A stretch of DNA of 58,265 nt. Source: DAOTTI01 sp034437795. GTDB lineage: Bacteria > Chloroflexota > UBA11872 > UBA12225. The translations under genes and the position numbers were made by a program. Shown here piece by piece: positions 52,382 through 58,265 of the stretch. Position 1 is the first letter of the stretch. Each line of letters starts with the position of its first letter. The notes beneath the pieces were generated by a model. It worked only from the letters and a program-made list of their open reading frames with translations. It searched no databases and was not told the DNA's origin. Location of the stretch: positions 1 through 58,265 of the forward strand of contig DAOTTI010000158.1 in NCBI GenBank assembly GCA_034437795.1, given 5' to 3'.

Positions 52382-53446
52382 ATGGCCGGCACGCGGCGCC
52401 CTGTTCGCCCTGCATCGGGCCCTGCGATCGGCGGGCGGCTCGCCCTCCTGCTGCTAGTCGCCTGCCTCGCTCTTGGGGCATTTGCGCTGGTCCGAGCGGC
52501 CGCCGGCGGCGGCCTGCCTCGCGCGGGCGCGCCCCTGGCGCCTCGGAGCCCTGCCCCTGCGCGCATTGAGGGCGCATGGCGGGCCGGACCGAGCCTGCCG
52601 ACCGAGCGCTCGGAGGTAGCGGCCGCCGTCGTAGACGGCACGATCTACGTTCTGGGCGGCCTGGCATCGGACGGCCGGTCGCTCCAGACCGTCGAGGCCC
52701 TGCCGCCCGGCGCGCAGGCGTGGATCGCGCCTGCGCCCCTGCCGGAGCCGCGCGATCACCTGGCCGCCGTCGCGCTTGATGGGCGCCTTTACGCCGTCGC
52801 CGGCGCGCCCGGGTGGCTCGCCGGCCAGCAGACGAGCGTCACGCTCTGGGTCTATGACCCCGAGCGCGACCTGTGGGAGCGCCGCGCCCCCTTGCCGCTC
52901 GGGCGCGCCGCCCACGCGGCCGTTGCGGTCGGCGGCAAGCTGTACGTCGTCGGCGGCGTGGGGCCGGAGCCGCAGCGGGCGCTGGCCTACGACCCAGCGA
53001 CGGATAGCTGGACGGTGCTCGCGCCCATGTCCCGGCCCAGGGAGCACCTGGCTGCCGCAGCCATCGACGGCCTGATCTACGTCGTCGGAGGGCGCTGGAG
53101 CGACACCGGCAACGTCAACCTCCTGGAGGTCTACGACCCTGCCTCCGACACCTGGCGCGCCCTGGCCCCCATGCCGACCCCCCGCGGCGGCCTGGCGGCT
53201 GCCGCCGTCGGCGCCAGGCTGTACGTCACCGGGGGCGAGGTCCTGGATGCGTCCCGCCTCACCTTCGGGCAGCTGGAGGTCTATGATCCCGCCAGCGATA
53301 CGTGGGCCGCGGCGCCACCCTTGCCCTCTCCCCGCCACGGCCTGGCGGCGGTCGCCCTCCAGGGAGAGCTCTACGTCCTGGCCGGGGGCCGCCTCGCCGG
53401 CCTCGACGTCAGCGGCCTGACGGAGATCTTCACGCCAGCACAGTAG
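52382..53446 (+). CDS. Kelch-repeat protein with N-terminal membrane anchor
   Basis: A 354-residue protein. Residues 18-40 (GGRLALLLLVACLALGAFALV) form a signal anchor or signal peptide. The rest is a beta-propeller of six Kelch repeats: IYVLGGLAS, LYAVAGAPG, LYVVGGVGP, IYVVGGRWS, LYVTGGEVL and LYVLAGGRL, each with the double-Gly and the later W-x-LAPMPxPR segment. Such propellers bind ligands or sugars outside the cell, and no catalytic role is evident. It stands alone and is divergent from the restriction-modification pair. Confidence 0.92.
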   Translation: MAGTRRPVRPASGPAIGGRLALLLLVACLALGAFALVRAAAGGGLPRAGAPLAPRSPAPARIEGAWRAGPSLPTERSEVAAAVVDGTIYVLGGLASDGRSLQTVEALPPGAQAWIAPAPLPEPRDHLAAVALDGRLYAVAGAPGWLAGQQTSVTLWVYDPERDLWERRAPLPLGRAAHAAVAVGGKLYVVGGVGPEPQRALAYDPATDSWTVLAPMSRPREHLAAAAIDGLIYVVGGRWSDTGNVNLLEVYDPASDTWRALAPMPTPRGGLAAAAVGARLYVTGGEVLDASRLTFGQLEVYDPASDTWAAAPPLPSPRHGLAAVALQGELYVLAGGRLAGLDVSGLTEIFTPAQ

Positions 53447-53514
53447 CCTGACCCCGCCAGCGCGCCGCCCTTCTCCTGCTCGCGGCCTAACTCACTGAGT
53501 GCACTCCCCCTGTG

Positions 53515-53560
53515 CAGAGAGTCCCGTCTCCCTTTGGGAGAGGGCTAGGGTGAGGGCTGC
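53515..53560. repeat. dispersed palindromic repeat copy
   Basis: GAGAGTCCCGTCTCCCTTTGGGAGAGGG, followed by CTAGGGTGAGGGCTG. It lies between the convergent Kelch gene and the membrane-anchored protein gene. Confidence 0.7.
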
Positions 53561-53595
53561 GTGCCCAACAGCCCGCACTGGCGCGGATGAAACGA

Positions 53596-54072
53596 TCACA
53601 CGCGGTTCGCGATGCGCAGGTACTCCTGCTCGTTGCCCTCGATCATCAGCTTGTGCATGGCGACGGTGTCGTAGTCCGGCACCCGCTCCACGCACTGCAC
53701 GCACAGGCGCATCACCGGTTTCCCATACTCACAGACGGTGACCGGCCCCGGGCGCTCCGGCACGAGGTACACGCGCGCGGGAAACGTAGGGCTACGCACC
53801 TCCAGGTAGCCCCGCCGGATGAACTGCTGGAACTCCGTCTCACCAAGGATCTCCTGTAGCATGCGCTCCGCCCGGCGCTCCGCCTCCGCCCGCACCCGAT
53901 ACGCGCGGCGCGCAATCTGGGCCCGCTCCTGGGCTAAGGGGTCGAGCCGGGGCAGGCGCGGGCCTCGCCCCGCCTGCCACCGCGACAGGAACACCAGCGC
54001 CACCGCCGCCGCCACGAGATAGACGGCGGCAGCGACGGGCGGTGCTGCCTGCTCCCACATCGGCGCCAGCAT
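53596..54072 (-). CDS. membrane-anchored conserved protein of unknown function
   Basis: 158 residues. One N-terminal hydrophobic helix (VAAAVYLVAAAVALVFL), then a basic helical linker (ERAQIARRAYRVRAEAERRAERMLQEIL) and a compact C-terminal domain. The pattern GYLEVRSPTFPARVYLVPERPGPVTV...LCVQCVERVPDYDTVAMHKLMIEGNEQEYLRIAN looks conserved and well folded. No catalytic motif was recognised. Function unknown. Confidence 0.8.
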   Translation of the reverse strand: MLAPMWEQAAPPVAAAVYLVAAAVALVFLSRWQAGRGPRLPRLDPLAQERAQIARRAYRVRAEAERRAERMLQEILGETEFQQFIRRGYLEVRSPTFPARVYLVPERPGPVTVCEYGKPVMRLCVQCVERVPDYDTVAMHKLMIEGNEQEYLRIANRV

Positions 54073-54396
54073 CCCCTAGCGTCCCGCTCCAGGTGTGCTC
54101 ATATTGCTCCGGCGACCCGCGTCCGGCTCCAGGCCGCCCGACCGCGAACCGTCTGCGCCGCCCGCACCGCGCGCTCCAGCGGCTGGGACGTGCAGGGCAC
54201 GCTACCGGCCGTGCCACTGCGACGCCGCCAGAGAGTTCCTACCGGCTGCCCCAGCATCCCCATCCCTCCGGCCCGCTCTCGCTCCGGCTTCCACAGGCTC
54301 CCACGTCGCCGCGTCGTCGGCTCACGTCGTCCCCGCGTCCCCGTGTCGCCGCATCCCCGCATCCCCGCGTCACCGTTCGCCCGCGGGTCAGGCGGT
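54073..54396. other. 324-bp gene-free region
   Basis: No convincing gene. The sequence contains C/T-rich tracts with repeated CCGCGTC/CGCATCCC units around 54300-54375. The start of the membrane-anchored protein lies immediately left. No clear promoter or palindrome was found. Confidence 0.4.
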
Positions 54397-54642
54397 TTAC
54401 CCGCCAGCGATGCGGGGCACGAGCACGATCTGCTCCGCGGTGCGGTCGAAGTCGTCGATCCGCACCGCCGGCTGGCCCGGCTCGACGCGAAAGGCCGTCG
54501 CGCCCCGTGCCCGCTCCTCGCGGAAGATCCGCTCAGCCTCCTCGACGGCAGCGATCTGTTCGGGGTCGCCAGCCTCGGCTCGCTCGATGTCGTAGGACAC
54601 TTTGGTGTCACCGCGCCAGTTCAGGACACGCAGGCTGGCCAT
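54397..54642 (-). CDS. small soluble conserved protein
   Basis: 81 residues: MASLRVLNWRGDTKVSYD, then a charged helix (AEAGDPEQIAAVEEAERIFREERARG) and a C-terminal beta segment (TAFRVEPGQPAVRIDDFDRTAEQIVLVPRIAGG). This is the pattern of a small alpha/beta protein. No family name is recalled with certainty. GGAGG lies a few bases before the ATG on the minus strand, supporting it as a gene. Confidence 0.7.
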   Translation of the reverse strand: MASLRVLNWRGDTKVSYDIERAEAGDPEQIAAVEEAERIFREERARGATAFRVEPGQPAVRIDDFDRTAEQIVLVPRIAGG

Positions 54643-54763
54643 GGCAGGAAGCCTCCTTCACAGATACAGGTGCACTTTCCCCGATTATACTGCCGCCCCC
54701 ACTGCCACGGCCCCCGCCGCGCGGCGCCGAGCGCAACCAGCTCTTCCGTATCCCCCGTGCCGC

Positions 54764-55243
54764 CTACAGCCCGCGCAGCTCGACCGGCGTCCCCACCGTG
54801 ATCCCGAACCTCCGCGCAAAGCCGGCGTTCACCTCCAGGACGTACCGCGCAGGGGCCGCCGGCGTGTAGATGGGCAGGGCGCTATCCGCCGTCCCGGGCG
54901 CAGGCGGGGGCACGTCGCTCGCCAGGTGTACGACCCGCCCATCGTCGATCCACATGATGTCCAGGGGAAAGGTCATGCCCTTCATCCAGAAGCTATAGAT
55001 GCCGGGACGTTCGAAGATGAACAGCATCCCCTCGCGCTCGCCCAGGGGCGCGTGCCCACCCAGCCCTCTGGCCCGCTCCGCCTCCGTTCGCGCCAGCTCG
55101 ACGCGTACCGTGACGGCGGGGAATACCACTTGCGGGCCGGCGGGGGCCGTCTGCCCGCCCCCGGTCCCCCCGAAGTCGGCGATCCTGGCGCCGCAGGCGA
55201 CGAGCAGCAGGGCGAGCAGCGCAGCGACGATGGGCAGGCGCAT
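54764..55243 (-). CDS. DUF192-family lipoprotein
   Basis: ATG 55243 starts MRLPIVAALLALLLVACG, a clear lipoprotein signal (LVAC), giving 159 residues. The frame is open to 55411 without a leader pattern. The mature part matches DUF192: VFPAVTVRVELARTEAERARGLGGHAPLGEREGMLFIFERPGIYSFWMKGMTFPLDIMWIDDGRVVHL and the closing YVLEVNAGFARRFGITVG. The family function is unknown. The next + strand gene cannot be linked to it. Confidence 0.9.
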   Translation of the reverse strand: MRLPIVAALLALLLVACGARIADFGGTGGGQTAPAGPQVVFPAVTVRVELARTEAERARGLGGHAPLGEREGMLFIFERPGIYSFWMKGMTFPLDIMWIDDGRVVHLASDVPPPAPGTADSALPIYTPAAPARYVLEVNAGFARRFGITVGTPVELRGL

Positions 55244-55484
55244 TGCACTCAGCTCCCGGCGCTGGCCGGTCGGCTGCCGGCGATCCGGCGCCGTCCCTGC
55301 CGCCCAGAGCGGTGCATCCGGCCACACGGCGCCACGTACCGCTGCATTCCTACATGGCCGGCGAGCGGCACGGTTCGCGCCACACTGTGTGTCCATCAAC
55401 GCTGGCAACACTGGGCCACGTGCGACGGCACCAGATCCGGCGCCGCCAGTCCAGTGGAGGCGCCACGTGGTGGGGCGCCAGGCA

Positions 55485-56660
55485 TCAGACCGCCCGCAGC
55501 GGGATCACCTGCCGCTGCTTGTAGCCGCGGATGCTGACCTGCGCCGCCAGCGCCTTGGCGACCTCCGTAAAGGCGACCGCCTGGGGCGAATCGGGGCGCA
55601 GGGCGACCACCGGCGTGCCGGCATCGCTGCTCTCGCGAATGTCTGTAGAGAGGGGGATCTCCCCCAGGAACGGCACCTCGAACTCCTCCGCCACGCGGCG
55701 CGCCCCACCGTGGCCAAAGATGTCGTGGCGCTTCTCGCACTGGTCGCAGACGAAGTAGCTCATGTTCTCCAGCACGCCCAGGATCGGCACCTTCAGGCTC
55801 TGGAACCCCTTTAGCGCCTTCAGCGCGATGGCCAGCGAGACGTCCTGCGGCTGGGAGACGATGACCACCCCTGAAAGGGGCACGCTCTGCGCCAACGTGA
55901 GCATGGCGTCGCCGGTGCCCGGAGGCATGTCCACCAGCATGTAGTCCAGCTCGCCCCAGGTGACGTCGCCCAGGAGCTGGCGCACACCGGAGCCGACCAT
56001 CGGCCCGCGCCAGATCACCGGCTGGCGCGGATCCTCCACGAAGAAGCCGATGGACATCACCTTGACCCCGTGCGCCTCGGCCGGGACGAGATAAGGCCGG
56101 CCCTCGGCCGTCTCGCGCACCGCCGGCCGGTAGCCGACCAGGCCCAGGAGGCCGGGGATGGTCGGGCCGTAGATGTCGGCATCCACCAGGCCCACGCGGG
56201 CGCCGGCCTGCGCCAGCGCAATCGCCAGGTTAGCGGTGACGGTCGACTTGCCCACCCCGCCCTTGCCGCTGGCGATGGCGATCACGTTGCGCACGCCCGG
56301 CAGCAGGTTGCCCTGGGGCCCGCTGTGCGCCGCCCGCACCTGGGAGGTCATGCTCACCTCCACGCGCTCCACGCCCGGCAGGCTCCCCACGTACGCGCGC
56401 GCCATGCGCTCCATCTCGCCCTTCACGGGGCAGGCCGGCGTCGTCAGCTCGATCTTGAAGCGGACCGTCCCCTTATCGACGACCAGGTCCTTGACGAACC
56501 CGAGCGAGACGATGTCCCGGCGCAGGTCAGGGTCCTGAATGCGCCGCAGCGCGTTCAAGACGTCCTCCTCCGTCACCGTCCCCTGCCCGTTCACCTCACC
56601 GGCGCCCGGCGCGGGCCGGTGGGCGGGGTCGTTCGACTTGGCGCTCTTAAACCCAAACAT
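55485..56660 (-). CDS. apbC: Mrp/ApbC-type P-loop ATPase, Fe-S cluster carrier
   Basis: Cytosolic ATPase that binds and delivers iron-sulfur clusters. The N-terminal MIP18/DUF59 domain (about residues 30-105) includes VLNALRRIQDPDLRRDIVSLGFV and LTTPACPVKGEM. The ATPase core has the deviant Walker A GKGGVGKSTVTANLA, VDADIYGPTIPGLLG and LVDMPPGTGDAMLTL. The CxxC that ligates the cluster at the dimer interface is in YFVCDQCEKRHDIFG. 391 residues. Its start faces the CIRCE promoter region from the other side. Confidence 0.96.
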   Translation of the reverse strand: MFGFKSAKSNDPAHRPAPGAGEVNGQGTVTEEDVLNALRRIQDPDLRRDIVSLGFVKDLVVDKGTVRFKIELTTPACPVKGEMERMARAYVGSLPGVERVEVSMTSQVRAAHSGPQGNLLPGVRNVIAIASGKGGVGKSTVTANLAIALAQAGARVGLVDADIYGPTIPGLLGLVGYRPAVRETAEGRPYLVPAEAHGVKVMSIGFFVEDPRQPVIWRGPMVGSGVRQLLGDVTWGELDYMLVDMPPGTGDAMLTLAQSVPLSGVVIVSQPQDVSLAIALKALKGFQSLKVPILGVLENMSYFVCDQCEKRHDIFGHGGARRVAEEFEVPFLGEIPLSTDIRESSDAGTPVVALRPDSPQAVAFTEVAKALAAQVSIRGYKQRQVIPLRAV

Positions 56661-56767
56661 GCGACGTCCTTACGCGGCGTTTCTTCCCTGCCACACGGCC
56701 GGCGTCCGCCGGCCAGTACCTGGGCAAGGCGCCGTCACCAGAGTATAGCACCGGGTCCGCGGCCCCA

Positions 56768-56794
56768 TTAGCAGTCGAGTTGACGGAGTGCTAA
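56768..56794 (+). promoter_or_regulatory. CIRCE element (HrcA operator)
   Basis: TTAGCAGTC, 9-bp spacer, GAGTGCTAA. It differs from the consensus TTAGCACTC-N9-GAGTGCTAA at one base. It overlaps the -35 box of the promoter below, so HrcA binding would block transcription in the absence of heat stress. Confidence 0.93.
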
Positions 56795-56809
56795 CGAGCG
56801 CCCTATACT
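56780..56809 (+). promoter_or_regulatory. sigma-A promoter under CIRCE control
   Basis: TTGACG, 18-bp spacer, TATACT; the -35 box lies inside the CIRCE. It would drive the 70-residue gene at 56958 and then groEL at 57336. No second CIRCE was found nearer to groEL. Confidence 0.85.
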
Positions 56810-56957
56810 TCCTGCGGACCCCGCGGCAGCGTGCGAGCCCTGAGCGAGCCCTGCGGCGGTCGCTCCCAACAGCGCCGCCGGCGCCGACTGCTGACACCTC
56901 AGGGACAAAGCACGCCAGACACGCCAGAGGAGATCCAGTCAGGAGATCCAGTAGCCT

Positions 56958-57170
56958 ATGCCCAACCAGCAGGAGTGCCCTGAGCGGTTCGAGGCCCTCG
57001 CCGGCCCGCCTGTGCACGGGCTGGCCGGGTTCACCCCGGAAGAGCGGGAGCGGCTAGAGCGCCTCCGGCGCCAGGTTCGCGCCGGCACGCGCAGTGACTT
57101 CTATCCGGTGGACAAGCGCCAGGCCTTTGTGCGCTGGCTCATCGCCCAGGGCAAGCTCTCCGACAACTAA
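56958..57170 (+). CDS. 70-residue protein in the CIRCE-controlled groEL operon, unknown function
   Basis: Starts MPNQQECPERFEALAGPPVHG. The C-terminal half is basic and helical (EERERLERLRRQVRAGTRSDFYPVDKRQAFVRWLIAQGKLSDN). It is not GroES: it is too short and lacks the mobile-loop and beta-barrel pattern. It lies 148 bp after the CIRCE -10 box and 165 bp before groEL on the same strand, so it should be heat-induced. AGGAGAT-like sequences lie upstream. No domain recognised. Confidence 0.75.
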   Translation: MPNQQECPERFEALAGPPVHGLAGFTPEERERLERLRRQVRAGTRSDFYPVDKRQAFVRWLIAQGKLSDN

Positions 57171-57317
57171 CAACTAACCACGCGAGCTACTCAGTCGCTA
57201 TCGATCAACTGATCCACCAGCAGCATAGCCGGTACTGGACCACTCACGTCAACGCTCGTTACCCCGAGACACGCAGTACTCGCAGTACTGACACCACTAC
57301 ATTCACCAGCCAGACGC

Positions 57318-57324
57318 AGGAGGT
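57318..57324 (+). promoter_or_regulatory. groEL ribosome binding site
   Basis: AGGAGGT 11 bases before ATG 57336, a near-perfect Shine-Dalgarno site that fixes the groEL start. Confidence 0.8.
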
Positions 57325-57335
57325 CGTAGGGACGT

Positions 57336-58265
<930 letters not shown>

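Noticed and set aside
56958..57170. Small gene before groEL as groES
   Set aside because: Only 70 residues, basic and helical, without the GroES beta-barrel or mobile-loop pattern.

Overview
The window is GC-rich (about two thirds or more G+C) bacterial chromosome with tightly packed genes. Several traits suggest a Chloroflexota-like bacterium: many lipoprotein solute-binding proteins with twin-arginine-type leaders, paired ABC-2 permeases of the DUF990 type, a CIRCE-controlled groEL without an adjacent groES, and no outer-membrane genes. This assignment is inference from gene style; no rRNA or tRNA gene is present to test it.

Layout. 1-14.5 kb: a surface-polysaccharide or glycoconjugate locus on the + strand, with a DegT-type sugar aminotransferase (cut by the window edge), AsnB, a DPM1-like glycosyltransferase, a GDP-L-fucose synthase-like epimerase/reductase, a GT-B glycosyltransferase, a WecA/MraY-type polyprenyl-phosphate sugar-phosphate transferase and three polytopic membrane proteins of the GT39/DUF2142 style. 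14.6-22.8 kb: a minus-strand housekeeping block with topA, an orphan OmpR-type regulator and the pth-mfd pair. 23-29.3 kb: an AcuC/HDAC-like deacetylase, a TetR gene broken by a frameshift and fused to an IS5-family transposase remnant, a GntR/FCD regulator coupled to a solute-binding protein gene with an in-frame amber codon, and an octopine-dehydrogenase-like enzyme. 29.3-32.3 kb: an ABC-2 exporter operon. 32.4-36.7 kb: an N-acyl-D-amino-acid deacylase, a truncated haemoglobin and an enolase-superfamily protein, with unusual repeats between them. 36.9-41.0 kb: a conserved unknown protein, a cytosolic HtrA-like protease and a CcrM-like adenine methyltransferase split by a large LAGLIDADG intein. 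41.2-48 kb: four solute-binding lipoproteins in a row with one phosphomannose-isomerase-type cupin and no permease or ATPase. 48.5-56.7 kb: a GlsB/YeaQ membrane protein, an AlwI-family type II restriction endonuclease with its methyltransferase, a Kelch protein, small conserved proteins, a DUF192 lipoprotein and an Mrp/ApbC Fe-S carrier. 56.7 kb to the end: a CIRCE/sigma-A-type promoter, a 70-residue unknown protein and the start of groEL.

How it fits together. The first block would build and lipid-link a sugar chain and transfer it at the membrane. The middle and later blocks suggest uptake and breakdown of sugars or D-amino-acid derivatives, but the transport machinery partnering the binding proteins is not here.

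A palindromic intergenic repeat (a CTCTCCC/GGGAGAG hairpin, several copies with CTAG-bearing ends) occurs at least eleven times. In five cases its CTAG end supplies the TAG stop codon of the neighbouring gene. The most noteworthy items are the intein-split methyltransferase, the CIRCE-controlled small ORF in front of groEL, the CTAG-ended repeat, the 11-bp periodic repeat near the deacylase, the permease-less binding-protein cluster and the TetR/IS5 chimera.
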